The notes beneath the pieces were generated by a model. It saw only the letters and a list, made by a program, of their open reading frames with translations, was not told the DNA's origin and did not search any database. From Escherichia marmotae (GTDB taxonomy: Bacteria > Pseudomonadota > Gammaproteobacteria > Enterobacterales > Enterobacteriaceae): DNA of 64,000 nucleotides. The position numbers and the translations under genes are program-made. The DNA lies in assembly GCF_002900365.1 (NCBI RefSeq), contig NZ_CP025979.1, positions 2,914,001-2,978,000 of the forward strand. Reading direction: 5' to 3'. Shown here one piece after another: positions 1 to 8,645 of this stretch (positions are counted from its first letter, which is position 1; every line of letters starts with the position of its first letter).

Positions 1-70
1 CGCAAAGCGGACGTGGTTCCTATGCCTGTGTTTCAGTACGTCAGATTGTTGGCAAAGTGCACTTTGATCA

Positions 71-153
71 TGCCGGATGCGGCGTGAACGCCTTATCCGG
101 CCTACACAAAATGGCATCGGTTTGTAGGCCTGATAAGCGTAGCGCATCAGGCA
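71..153. repeat. REP/BIME element between yhhX side and ryhB
   Basis: Two REP units face each other. The first (71-105) has the TGCCGGATGCGGCG...CGCCTTATCCGGCCTAC pattern and the second (124-153) has GTAGGCCTGATAAGCG...GCGCATCAGGCA. Bases 1-70 hold no gene I can support; they may be the upstream region of a minus-strand neighbour lying outside the window. Confidence 0.85.
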
Positions 154-228
154 ATTTTGCATTTGTCTCAACACGAGCACTTCCCGTGGGCAAAATAGCA
201 AGTCAGCCTGGCTGAAACGAAAGCAAAA

Positions 229-318
229 AAAAGCCAGCACCCGGCTGGCTAAGTAATACTGGAAGCAATGTGAGCAATGTCGTGCTTTCAGGTTCTCCGC
301 GAGGGTCTTCCTGATCGC
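229..318 (-). ncRNA. ryhB: RyhB small RNA (iron-sparing response)
   Basis: The reverse complement of this interval is the 90-nt RyhB RNA. It begins GCGATCAGGAAGACCCTCGC and ends in the GCCAGCC-GGGTGCTGGC hairpin followed by a U tract (the A run at 224-232 on the plus strand). RyhB is an Hfq-dependent RNA that pairs with mRNAs of iron-using proteins (for example sodB, sdhCDAB) and triggers their decay when iron is scarce. A TATTAT -10 element lies at 325-330 and a Fur box overlaps it, as in the known gene. It is divergent from yhhY. Confidence 0.96.
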
Positions 319-320
319 GA

Positions 321-339
321 GACAATAATAATCATTCTC
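321..339 (-). promoter_or_regulatory. Fur box of the ryhB promoter
   Basis: The 19 bases GACAATAATAATCATTCTC match the classical Fur consensus GATAATGATAATCATTATC at 16 of 19 positions and cover the ryhB -10 region. Repression by Fe-Fur at ryhB is established knowledge; the site itself is read from sequence. Confidence 0.85.
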
Positions 340-439
340 ATTCGCGCTTGTCCAACACTTTTTGCAAAAAAATGCATTTGACTCGCTTTTGAAAGTCAAT
401 GATGTTGAAAGGGACATTTACACCAAAGAGGACAGAGGA

Positions 440-928
440 ATGAATGAGATAGTGATACGCCACGCTGAAACGCGCGATTACGAGGCTATTCGGCAGATTC
501 ACGCCCAGCCGGAGGTGTATTACAACACGCTACAGGTGCCTCATCCTTCCGCTCATATGTGGCAGGAGCGACTCGTCGGGCATCCCGGCATCAAGCAACT
601 CGTCGCCTGTATTGATGGAAACGTCGTAGGTCATCTTACCATTGACGTACAGCAACGCCCGCGTCGCAGTCATGTTGCCGATTTTGGTATCTGCGTCGAC
701 TCCCGCTGGAAGAATCGCGGCGTCGCCAGTGCCCTGATGCAAGAGATGATTGAAATGTGCGACAACTGGTTGCGGGTAGATCGCATTGAGCTAACGGTGT
801 TTGTCGACAACGCCCCGGCAATTAAGGTCTATAAAAAATACGGCTTTGAGATTGAAGGAACTGGCAAGAAGTACGCATTGCGAAACGGTGAATATATTGA
901 TGTGTATTATATGGCGCGGGTGAAATAG
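440..928 (+). CDS. yhhY: L-amino acid N-acetyltransferase AaaT (YhhY), GNAT family
   Basis: The product is 162 aa when started at the ATG at 440, which follows an AGAGGA ribosome-binding site. An in-frame upstream extension to 362 is not supported by family length. The protein is a cytoplasmic GNAT-fold acetyltransferase. The acetyl-CoA loop is seen as Trp-Lys-Asn-Arg-Gly-Val-Ala (about residues 90-96), followed by the usual C-terminal Val-Tyr-Lys-Lys-Tyr-Gly-Phe strand. The E. coli protein is reported to acetylate L-phenylalanine and L-methionine. It stands alone, divergent from ryhB and convergent with ggt, with a shared hairpin at 954-984. Confidence 0.93.
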   Translation: MNEIVIRHAETRDYEAIRQIHAQPEVYYNTLQVPHPSAHMWQERLVGHPGIKQLVACIDGNVVGHLTIDVQQRPRRSHVADFGICVDSRWKNRGVASALMQEMIEMCDNWLRVDRIELTVFVDNAPAIKVYKKYGFEIEGTGKKYALRNGEYIDVYYMARVK

Positions 929-953
929 AAAATTTGCAATCTAAGTTTGTCAT

Positions 954-984
954 TTAAGCCCTCACCTACCGGGAGAGGGCTTAA
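954..984. terminator. Convergent hairpin between yhhY and ggt
   Basis: TTAAGCCCTC (954-963) pairs perfectly with GAGGGCTTAA (975-984) around an 11-base loop. It lies between two convergent genes and could end transcription from either side. Confidence 0.7.
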
Positions 985-988
985 CATA

Positions 989-2734
989 TTAATACCCCGC
1001 CGTTAAATCATCTACCGAACGTGGATCAGATGCGCCGTACAACTCACCGTCCGGAGCAACCATAATGCTTTGCGTGCTGCCCATCGCTTCTTTCAGCGCC
1101 ACTTTCTGGCCTTTTGCTTCCAGTAGCTTGAGCGTATCCGGGCTAAATCCTTTCTCCACTCGCAACTCGTCCGGCAACCACTGATGGTGGAAACGCGGCG
1201 CATTAGTCGCTTCAGCGACGTTCATTCCATAATCGATACTGTTCACTACCATTTGCAGCACGGTGGTGATAATTCGGCTACCGCCAGGGCTGCCAGTGAC
1301 CAGCCAGGTTTTGCCATCTTTCACCACAATGGTTGGTGACATCGATGACAGCGGGCGCTTGTTCGGCCCTACAGCATTGGCATCACCGCCTACCAGCCCG
1401 TACACGTTCGGTACGCCCGGTTTGGCCGAGAAATCATCCATTTGGTTATTAAGCAAAATACCGCTCTCGCCCGCGACAATACCCGTACCGAAGGTGGTGT
1501 TCAGCGTATAGGTCACCGCCACCGCGTTACCGTCTTTATCCACCACTGAATAATGGGTGGTTTGATTACTCTCATAAGGCGCAAGCTTGCCGGGGCGAAT
1601 TTCGCTGGACGGCTTCGCTTTATTGATATCAATTTGATCGGCAATAGATTTGGCATAGGCCTTATTCGTCAGCGCCTGCCACGGTACTTTGACAAAATCC
1701 GGATCGCCAAGGTATTCCGAGCGATCGGCATAGGCATGTTTCTCGGCTTCGGCCATGATTTGCATCGCATCAGCGCTACCAAAGCCATATTTCTTCATAT
1801 CGAAGTTTTCCAGAATATTGAGGATCTGCACGATATGAATCCCACCAGAAGATGGCGGTGGCATGGAGTAAACCTGATACCCGCGATAATCGCCACTAAT
1901 CGGTGTGCGTTCGACCGCTTTATACGCAGCCAAATCCTCTTTGGTAATCAAACCACCGTTTTTCTGCATCTCCTGGGCAATCTGCTCAGCTATTGTGCCT
2001 TTGTAAAACGCGTCCGGGCCATTTTCGGCAATCATCTCCAGGCTCTTTGCCAGGTTCGCCTGCACCAACTTGTCGCCCTTTTTCAGCGGCTCCCCCTCTT
2101 TCCAGAAGATAGCCTTGCTGTTTTCGTGATTCGGCAGCACTTCGCTACCATAGGTTTTGAGATCGTCAGCCAACGCATCGTTAACGATAAAACCATCACG
2201 CGCCAGTTTAAACGCGGGCTGAACCACTTTGTTCAGCGGCATGGTGCCGTATTTATCCAGCGCCAGCGAGAAACCTGCTACCGTGCCCGGCGTGCCGGAG
2301 GCCAGATGCGAAGTGAGTGATTTTTTACTGTCCGGGTTGCCCTGGTCATCGAGGAACATATCGCGGGTCGCTTTGGCAGGTGCCATTTCGCGGAAGTCGA
2401 TAGCGGTGGTGTTGCCATTTTTAGTGCGGATCAGCATAAAACCACCGCCCCCCAGATTCCCCGCCTGCGGATGCGTTACCGCCAGCGCATATCCCACCGC
2501 CACGGCAGCATCCACGGCATTCCCACCCTCCTTGAGGATATCTACTCCCACCTGAGTGGCAGTGGCATCGACAGAAGCCACCATTCCCTGCTTCGCGCGC
2601 ACCGGATGGAAGACATCCTCCTCCACGCCATACGAGACGGGCGGCGGCGCAGGTGGCGCGGCTGCCGCACTAAAACAACATCCTGAAAGTAAAGTAGCAA
2701 TCGCCGCCCGGCGTAAAAACGTCGGTTTTATCAT
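989..2734 (-). CDS. ggt: Gamma-glutamyltranspeptidase/glutathione hydrolase precursor
   Basis: The 581-aa periplasmic Ntn-hydrolase cleaves and transfers the gamma-glutamyl group of glutathione. A signal peptide ending near Ala-Ala-Ala-Ala (about residue 26) is visible. The substrate-binding Asp-Phe-Arg-Glu motif is at about 113-116 and the Gly-Gly-Gly-Gly-Phe loop at about 95-99. The self-cleavage site Asn-Gln-Thr-Thr-His is near residues 390-394; its first Thr (about 392) becomes the N-terminal nucleophile of the small subunit. Length agrees with the known E. coli enzyme (580 aa). It is a monocistronic gene, divergent from yhhA. Confidence 0.97.
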   Translation of the reverse strand: MIKPTFLRRAAIATLLSGCCFSAAAAPPAPPPVSYGVEEDVFHPVRAKQGMVASVDATATQVGVDILKEGGNAVDAAVAVGYALAVTHPQAGNLGGGGFMLIRTKNGNTTAIDFREMAPAKATRDMFLDDQGNPDSKKSLTSHLASGTPGTVAGFSLALDKYGTMPLNKVVQPAFKLARDGFIVNDALADDLKTYGSEVLPNHENSKAIFWKEGEPLKKGDKLVQANLAKSLEMIAENGPDAFYKGTIAEQIAQEMQKNGGLITKEDLAAYKAVERTPISGDYRGYQVYSMPPPSSGGIHIVQILNILENFDMKKYGFGSADAMQIMAEAEKHAYADRSEYLGDPDFVKVPWQALTNKAYAKSIADQIDINKAKPSSEIRPGKLAPYESNQTTHYSVVDKDGNAVAVTYTLNTTFGTGIVAGESGILLNNQMDDFSAKPGVPNVYGLVGGDANAVGPNKRPLSSMSPTIVVKDGKTWLVTGSPGGSRIITTVLQMVVNSIDYGMNVAEATNAPRFHHQWLPDELRVEKGFSPDTLKLLEAKGQKVALKEAMGSTQSIMVAPDGELYGASDPRSVDDLTAGY

Positions 2735-2855
2735 CGTTATTCTCCAGTTGTATGAGGGGCCTTCCCCACTTAAGCCTGGTGTATAACTCTGAAATAATCA
2801 TCGTTTTGCCGGGAAGCGAGTAAACTTAAAGGATATCTTCAGAGGAGGATACGCG

Positions 2856-3296
2856 ATGAAACGACTTCTGCTTTTGACGGCACTCCTGCCGTTTGTCGGC
2901 TTTGCACAGCCCATTAATACTCTGAATAATCCTAACCAGCCGGGATATCAAATCCCCAGCCAGCAACGGATGCAAACCCAGATGCAGACTCAGCAAATCC
3001 AACAAAAAGGGATGCTGAATCAGCAACTGAAAACTCAGACGCAACTACAACAGCAGCATTTAGAAAATCAGATTAACAGCAACTCGCAGCGGGTATTGCA
3101 GTCACAGCCGGGGGAGCTAAATCCCGCCCGGCAGCAAATGCTGCCCAACAACAACGGCGGGATGTTAAACGGCAACCGTAATCCGGATAGTTCGTTGAAT
3201 CAGCAGCATATGCTGCAAGAGAGGAGAAACGGCGACATGCTGAATCCACCCAGCACATCGCAGCCTGACCTTCCGTTGAAAACTATTGGGCCGTAA
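2856..3296 (+). CDS. yhhA: YhhA, Gln/Asn-rich exported protein (DUF2756)
   Basis: The 146-aa protein has a clear signal peptide (Lys-Arg followed by a Leu-rich core, residues 1-18). The mature part is very rich in Gln, Asn and Met with repeated Gln-Met-Gln-Thr-Gln blocks and little hydrophobic core, so it may be largely unstructured. The start is fixed by the strong AGAGGAGG site just upstream of 2856. Function is unknown. Its last 14 bases overlap the end of the convergent ugpQ. Confidence 0.9.
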   Translation: MKRLLLLTALLPFVGFAQPINTLNNPNQPGYQIPSQQRMQTQMQTQQIQQKGMLNQQLKTQTQLQQQHLENQINSNSQRVLQSQPGELNPARQQMLPNNNGGMLNGNRNPDSSLNQQHMLQERRNGDMLNPPSTSQPDLPLKTIGP

Positions 3297-4026
3297 AATT
3301 TGGCCCGATCACGTCAATCGCATCAGTACAGATGCAATCCACGCCCCAGCGCAGCAACTCTGCCGCTCGCTGGGGTCTGTTGACGGTATAAACCAGAATC
3401 CGCAACCCAGCGTCTTTCAACTGCATCACTCGCGCTTTATCGAGCAACTTATGATTGAGATGAATAGAGACGCAGCCCAGCCGCGTAGTCAGTTCGCGCC
3501 AGTCGTCGCGCCACTCATCAAGCAACAAACCGCGCGGCAGTTCCGGTGCTGCCAATTGTGCGGCTTCTAAAGCATCAATCTCAAACGATGACAGCAGCGG
3601 TGGGGTCATCTCCGCCCAAAGTTCGCGTGCCGCCAGTGCCACCATTTTACCCGTCGACGACCCGGTGCCGGTGGTGGGTTTGATTTCGATATTCGCCATC
3701 ATCCCGTGTTCGCGACAGCGTTCCGCCACCTGCGAAAGCAACGGCAGCGGCTCACCTTTAAACGCTTTGCTGTACCAACTGCCTGCATCCACGCGCAGTA
3801 AATCCTGCCAGTTCAGTTCGCCCGCGACGCCCCAGCCGTTGCTGGTACGTTCGAGGTTGTCATCATGGAGCAAGAAGATCTCACCATCTTTCGATAACTT
3901 CGCATCAAATTCGATCATCTTATGACCGTATTTTGCCCCCACGTCGATTGCCGCCAGGGTGTTTTCCGGGGCAAGTTTACCGCCGCCACGGTGGGCGACG
4001 ATGCGGGGATAAGGCCAGTTACTCAT
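3283..4026 (-). CDS. ugpQ: Glycerophosphodiester phosphodiesterase UgpQ
   Basis: The 247-aa cytoplasmic enzyme hydrolyses glycerophosphodiesters to glycerol-3-phosphate plus an alcohol, acting on material brought in by UgpBAEC. GDPD-family residues are visible: Ala-His12-Arg-Gly-Gly, the Glu39-Phe-Asp41 metal pair and His54-Asp-Asp. It is the last gene of the ugp operon; its start overlaps the ugpC stop by 4 bases, which suggests translational coupling. The 3' end overlaps that of convergent yhhA and no separate terminator is evident. Confidence 0.97.
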   Translation of the reverse strand: MSNWPYPRIVAHRGGGKLAPENTLAAIDVGAKYGHKMIEFDAKLSKDGEIFLLHDDNLERTSNGWGVAGELNWQDLLRVDAGSWYSKAFKGEPLPLLSQVAERCREHGMMANIEIKPTTGTGSSTGKMVALAARELWAEMTPPLLSSFEIDALEAAQLAAPELPRGLLLDEWRDDWRELTTRLGCVSIHLNHKLLDKARVMQLKDAGLRILVYTVNRPQRAAELLRWGVDCICTDAIDVIGPNFTAQ

Positions 4027-5093
4027 ACTCGTTGTCCTGTTTCACCATCAAAAAGATGTAGCTGATTTTCCGGCAAATGCAGCCACAACATGCTGCCTGC
4101 CGTCGGGCGTTCCTGATGCGCCAGTCGTACCACCAGCTTCTGATCGCCCCAGCGTCCGTGCGCCAGATTATCAGCGCCGAGGATCTCCAGCGTGTCCATC
4201 ACCAGCGGCACGCCGCCTTCTGCCTGCGAGCTTAACGCAATATGTTCCGGGCGGATACCGAGGGTCATTTTACGCCCGGCATACTGCCGATAATAACCGT
4301 TCAACGGTAGTACGATGCCGCCGTCCAGCTCGAAGTGCGTACCTTCGTTATTCACGCGACCTGTCAGCAGGTTCATCGCCGGACTGCCGATAAAACTCGC
4401 CACAAACAGGCTGGCGGGTTTTTCGTACACTTCAACCGGCGTGCCAATCTGTTCGGCAACGCCGCCGTTCATTACCATCACTCGCTGGGCGAGGGTCATC
4501 GCTTCAACCTGATCGTGGGTGACGTAGAGTGATGTCGTTTTCAGACGACGGTGTAACTGTTGCAACTCAAGACGCATCTGTACGCGCAGCTTGGCATCGA
4601 GGTTAGAGAGCGGCTCATCAAACAAGAACACCGCCGGATCGCGCACAATCGCGCGCCCCATCGCCACACGCTGACGCTGACCGCCAGAAAGCTCGCGTGG
4701 ACGGCGCTTAAGCAAACCGTCAAGTTCGAGAATGCGTGCTGCTTCTTTGACACGTTCAGCAATTTGCTGCTTGCCCATACCGCGAATTTTCAGCCCCCAC
4801 GCCATATTCTCCTCTACGCTCATATGCGGATAAAGCGCGTAGTTCTGGAACACCATCGCAATCCCGCGATCTTTCGGCTCCATTTCGGTTACGCGCTGCT
4901 CGTTGATCCAGATATCGCCCTCAGTCACCTGCTCCAGCCCGGCAACCATGCGCAGTAGCGTGGATTTTCCGCAGCCAGACGGCCCAACCATCACAATAAA
5001 TTCACCGTCTGCCACATCAAGCGTCAGCGGTTTAATGACCTGGGTTTTGCCATCCCAGCTTTTGGTTACTGCCTGTAATTTCAGTCCTGCCAT
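4023..5093 (-). CDS. ugpC: Glycerol-3-phosphate importer ATPase UgpC
   Basis: The 356-aa ABC ATPase is of the MalK/UgpC type. Walker A Gly-Pro-Ser-Gly-Cys-Gly-Lys-Ser-Thr lies at 37-45, followed by the signature Leu-Ser-Gly-Gly-Gln-Arg-Gln-Arg, Walker B Phe-Leu-Phe-Asp-Glu-Pro and the His-loop Thr-His-Asp-Gln. The C-terminal 120 residues form the regulatory OB-fold (TOBE) region. I chose the ATG at 5093 (Met-Ala-Gly-Leu), 1 base from the ugpE stop, over the longer frame that reads back into ugpE. It powers the UgpAE permease. Confidence 0.96.
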   Translation of the reverse strand: MAGLKLQAVTKSWDGKTQVIKPLTLDVADGEFIVMVGPSGCGKSTLLRMVAGLEQVTEGDIWINEQRVTEMEPKDRGIAMVFQNYALYPHMSVEENMAWGLKIRGMGKQQIAERVKEAARILELDGLLKRRPRELSGGQRQRVAMGRAIVRDPAVFLFDEPLSNLDAKLRVQMRLELQQLHRRLKTTSLYVTHDQVEAMTLAQRVMVMNGGVAEQIGTPVEVYEKPASLFVASFIGSPAMNLLTGRVNNEGTHFELDGGIVLPLNGYYRQYAGRKMTLGIRPEHIALSSQAEGGVPLVMDTLEILGADNLAHGRWGDQKLVVRLAHQERPTAGSMLWLHLPENQLHLFDGETGQRV

Positions 5094-5094
5094 C

Positions 5095-5940
5095 TTATTT
5101 CTCACTATCGACCAGGCCGCGCACAAAGGCACGCTGCATCACTAAAACAATCAATACTGGTGGGATCAGGGTTAACAACATCGCAGCCATCACCGAGTTC
5201 CATTCTGTCGTGCCTTCGCCAGTGGCGATCATCCCTTTAATCCCCGCCACGGTGGTGCCGAGATCAACATCGGTAATAATCAGCAGCGGCCACAGATACT
5301 GGTTCCAGCCGTAGATAAAGGTGATCACAAACAGCGCCGCCAGATTGGTTTTTGACAGCGGAAAGACAATGTCGCAAAAGAAGCGCATCGGTGACGCACC
5401 GTCGATACGAGCCGCTTCCACCAGCTCATCCGGCAGCGTCATAAAGAACTGCCGGAACAGGAACGTAGCGGTCGCTGAGGCCATCAGCGGCAGCGTTAAA
5501 CCTGCGTAGCTGTCGAGCATCTTCAGATTGGCGATCACTTCTACCGTCGGGAAAATACGCACTTCAACCGGCAGCATCAGAGTAATAAAAATCATCCAGA
5601 AGAAGAGGTTACGCAGCGGAAAACGAAACCAGACGATGGCGAATGCCGAGAGCATCGAAACGGTAATTTTGCCCAGCGTAATGCTGAACGCCATCACGAA
5701 ACTGTTAAGCAACATCCGCCAGAATGGCGCGCTATTCGTGCCTACTCCGTTTACCCAAATGTTATGGATATTCTCCAGCAGATGCGTGCCGGGGATCAGC
5801 GTCATCGGCGCGGCGTAGACTTCCTGTTTATCCAGCGTCGCTGCGACAAACGCCACGTACAGCGGGAAGAGGATCACCGCAATCCCAAGGATCAGCATGG
5901 TATGGCTGAATATCGTCAGCCACGGACGGTTCTCAATCAT
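5095..5940 (-). CDS. ugpE: Glycerol-3-phosphate ABC permease UgpE
   Basis: The 281-aa inner-membrane protein has six predicted hydrophobic segments. The cytoplasmic EAA loop, Glu-Ala-Ala-Arg-Ile-Asp-Gly-Ala (about residue 190), contacts the ATPase. It pairs with UgpA to form the channel for sn-glycerol-3-phosphate and glycerophosphodiesters. Its start overlaps the ugpA stop by 4 bases. Confidence 0.96.
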
Positions 5941-6824
5941 TGGTAACGCACCTTGCTTTCAACATAGCGGAACTGCACCACCGTCAACACGATGACGAGG
6001 AACATCAACACCACCGACTGCGCGGCAGACGAAGCCAGATCCAGTCCGGTAAAGCCTTCGCGGTAGATCTTATAAATCAGCGTGGTAGTGGCCTGTACTG
6101 GCCCACCGGACGTAGCGGCATCAATCACCGGGAAGGTGTCGAAGAAGGCGTACACCAGATTAACCACCAGCAGAAAGAAACTCACCGGAGCGATAAGCGG
6201 TAACGCGATCTTAAAGAAGCGGCGAATCGGGCCTGCGCCGTCAATGGCCGCCGCTTCGATCAGTGAACGGGGAATGGATTGCAGCGCGGCATAGAAGAAC
6301 AGAAAGTTGTAGCTGATTTGCTTCCACACCGAGGCGAACACCACCAGAAACATCGCCTGGCCGCTGTTTTGCGCGTGGTTCCAGTCATAGCCGAACTCAG
6401 CAAGAAAATGAGTGATCAGCCCGCGACCGGGGTTAAACAGGAAGATCCACAATACGGCGGCAACGGCGGGAGCCACGGCATACGGCAACAACATTAAAGT
6501 TTGATAGAAACGGCTGCCGCGCACGATGTACTCCACCAGCGCCGCAAAGAACAGCGACACCAGCAAACCGCTGACGGTGACAAAGGTGCTAAATTTTATC
6601 GTCGTCCAGAAGGAGTCGAGATAGTAACTGTCATGGAACAGCGTGACGAAGTTATCCAGCCCGACAAACTGGCTGGAGAAACCAAACGGATCGACGCTTT
6701 GTAGCGAGTACCACAACGCTTCGCCCGCAGGCCAGATAAAAAAGATAACGGTGATGATGAGCTGCGGCGCGACCAGCAAATAAGGCAGCCAGCGCGAGCG
6801 GAACACCGGACGGGATGATGACAT
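5937..6824 (-). CDS. ugpA: Glycerol-3-phosphate ABC permease UgpA
   Basis: The 295-aa inner-membrane permease belongs to the MalF-like family. It has about six transmembrane segments and the EAA loop Glu-Ala-Ala-Ala-Ile-Asp-Gly-Ala-Gly near residue 195. It is the partner of UgpE. A REP pair lies in the ugpB-ugpA gap (6845-6913), a usual position for REP elements that lower expression of distal genes relative to the abundant binding protein. Confidence 0.96.
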
Positions 6825-6844
6825 TACGGTTAATTCCTGAACTG

Positions 6845-6913
6845 TGCCGGATGCGCTTCGCTTATCCGGCCTACACGCGATGCCAGGTCAGATAAGCGAA
6901 ACGCATCCGACAT
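6845..6913. repeat. REP pair in the ugpB-ugpA gap
   Basis: TGCCGGATGCGCTTCGCTTATCC (split about 6845-6874) is followed by an inverted GATAAGCGAAACGCATCCGACA unit (about 6892-6913). The pair sits inside an operon between binding-protein and permease genes. Confidence 0.85.
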
Positions 6914-6921
6914 TACACTGA

Positions 6922-8238
6922 TTAAGACTTCGTCGATTTCTCAAAGCGGCGCAGCAACTGATTCCCACGCTCAACGGCGGTATCCAGCGCCTGCTGTGGC
7001 GTCTTCTTACCGGTCCACACGCTCTCCAGCTCTTCATCCACAATTACGCGGATCTGCGGCATATTGCCCAGACGTAGTCCTTTGGTATACGGCAACGGCG
7101 GCTTGTTCAGCATCTGACGCGTCGCAGTATCCGCTCCTGGGTTTTTCTCGTAAAAGCCCTGCTCACGGGTCAGGTCATAAGCCGCTTTAGTGATCGGCAG
7201 ATAACCGGTTTTCTGATGCCACTCAGCAGCGTTTTCTGGCTTCGCGAGGAAGTCGAGGAACTTCGCCACACCGGTGTAAGTATCCTTATCTTTGCCCTGC
7301 ATCACCCACAGGCTGGCTCCGCCGATAATGGCGTTTTGTGGCGCATCTTTCGCATCGGCGTCGTAAGGCATCATGCCTACGCCATAGTTGAATTTGGCAT
7401 ACTCTCGAATGTTGGCAAGCGAACCGGAAGAGGCGGTCGTCATCGCGCAATCACCGTTATAGAACTTCTCGGTGGATTCATCCTTACGCCCGACGTAGCT
7501 AAAATCGCCCTTCTTGTTCATCTCTTCCAGCATGGCGATATGTTTCACCTGCTCCGGCTTGTTGAACTCCAGCACCGCATCTGTGCCGTCAAACCCGTTG
7601 TTTTTGCTGGCAAATGGCAGGCCATTCCAGGCGCTAAAGTTTTCCAGTTGGATCCAGCCCTGCCAGCCGCTGGCGTAGCCGCACTTCATACCGGAGGCTT
7701 TCAGTTTTGCGGCATAGTCAGCCAAATCCTGCCAGGTTTTCGGCGGCTGCTCCGGGTCTAACCCTGCTTTTTTGAAAGCATCTTTGTTGTAATAGAGAAC
7801 GGGAGTCGAGCTGTTGAACGGTTGGGAGAGTAAATGTCCGGTTTTGCTGTCGGAGTAGTAGCCTGAAACCGTCGGCACAAACTGCGACTCATCGAAGTTA
7901 ATCCCCGCATCTTTAAATACTTCATACACCGGTTTAATCGCTTTCGACGCCATCATGGTGGCGGTGCCAACTTCATAAACCTGCAAAATAGCCGGCGCGT
8001 TACCGGTACGAAATGCTGCGATACCCGCGCTTAAATTCTGTTCGTAGTTGCCTTTGTAGGTCGGTACAATTTTGTAATCCGGGTTTTCGGCGTTAAAACG
8101 TTGAGCCAGAGAATCCACCTCTTTACCCAGTTCCCCTTCCATCGAATGCCAGAACGGAATAGTCGTCACGGCCTGTGCATTCCCCATTAACGCCAATCCG
8201 AGCGCCAGTGCTGAAGCTGTATAATGTAACGGTTTCAT
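6922..8238 (-). CDS. ugpB: Glycerol-3-phosphate periplasmic binding protein UgpB
   Basis: The 438-aa solute-binding protein belongs to the MalE-like cluster. A signal peptide (Lys-Pro-Leu-His..., cleaved after Ala-Gln-Ala at residue 23) is visible. It delivers glycerol-3-phosphate and glycerophosphocholine-type diesters to UgpAE. It is the first gene of ugpBAECQ. The upstream region contains a PhoB box, consistent with the known phosphate-starvation induction of the operon. Confidence 0.97.
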   Translation of the reverse strand: MKPLHYTASALALGLALMGNAQAVTTIPFWHSMEGELGKEVDSLAQRFNAENPDYKIVPTYKGNYEQNLSAGIAAFRTGNAPAILQVYEVGTATMMASKAIKPVYEVFKDAGINFDESQFVPTVSGYYSDSKTGHLLSQPFNSSTPVLYYNKDAFKKAGLDPEQPPKTWQDLADYAAKLKASGMKCGYASGWQGWIQLENFSAWNGLPFASKNNGFDGTDAVLEFNKPEQVKHIAMLEEMNKKGDFSYVGRKDESTEKFYNGDCAMTTASSGSLANIREYAKFNYGVGMMPYDADAKDAPQNAIIGGASLWVMQGKDKDTYTGVAKFLDFLAKPENAAEWHQKTGYLPITKAAYDLTREQGFYEKNPGADTATRQMLNKPPLPYTKGLRLGNMPQIRVIVDEELESVWTGKKTPQQALDTAVERGNQLLRRFEKSTKS

Positions 8239-8356
8239 TGATTATCTCTCTTGTTGTACCGGATGCGCGAATTCACGCGTTTTATGCTCGCGGGGTAACA
8301 TGACATGCTCGAATTACAGAAAAATAACTCTTTTGTTACATTTTTAAGATAGTAAG

Positions 8357-8375
8357 GTGTCAGAAAGATGACAAG
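8357..8375 (-). promoter_or_regulatory. PhoB box upstream of ugpB
   Basis: Read on the minus strand, the site is CTTGTCATCTTTCTGACAC: two CTGTCA-like half-sites 11 bases apart, matching the Pho box consensus. It lies about 120 bases upstream of the ugpB start. A weaker direct repeat, CTGTAAT...ATGTCAT, at about 8298-8321 could be a second site. PhoB control of ugp is established. Confidence 0.7.
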
Positions 8376-8484
8376 GCGGTGACGGTACGGGTGAGGGAAA
8401 ATGGGAGATGGGGCACGGATAAGCGGGAAAATAGAAGGTCTGAGTCAAACTCTACAGATTGTAGCTAATGTGCTTATCGTTTCA

Positions 8485-8585
8485 TGCCGGATGCGGCGTG
8501 AACGCCTTATACGGCCTACAAGATCGTGCAAATTCAATATATTGCAACTCACCCAATAGGCCTGATAAGTGCAGCGCATCAGGCA
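8485..8585. repeat. REP/BIME between ugp and liv operons
   Basis: A REP unit at 8485-8520 (TGCCGGATGCGGCGTGAACG...) and an inverted unit at 8557-8585 (TAGGCCTGATAAG...GCGCATCAGGCA). The rest of the 8239-8645 gap holds the ugpB promoter and the liv hairpin. Confidence 0.85.
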
Positions 8586-8609
8586 ATTTTACATTTGTCA
8601 CCTGTCTCA

Positions 8610-8629
8610 AAGGAGTCTTTTGACTCCTT
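8610..8629 (-). terminator. Hairpin downstream of livF
   Basis: AAGGAGTC (8610-8617) and GACTCCTT (8622-8629) form a perfect 8-bp stem with a 4-base loop just after the livF stop. No long U tract follows, so it may protect the 3' end rather than terminate on its own. Confidence 0.5.
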
Positions 8630-8645
8630 ATCAATCAACGCGTTA

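Noticed and set aside
1..70. Possible coding end at the left window edge
   Set aside because: A short open plus-strand frame reads into the REP element and has no recognisable protein; it is more likely upstream non-coding sequence.
1553..2320. 255-aa plus-strand ORF inside ggt
   Set aside because: It is fully antisense to a clearly conserved enzyme gene, has no ribosome-binding site and its protein resembles nothing; it is a codon-bias shadow.
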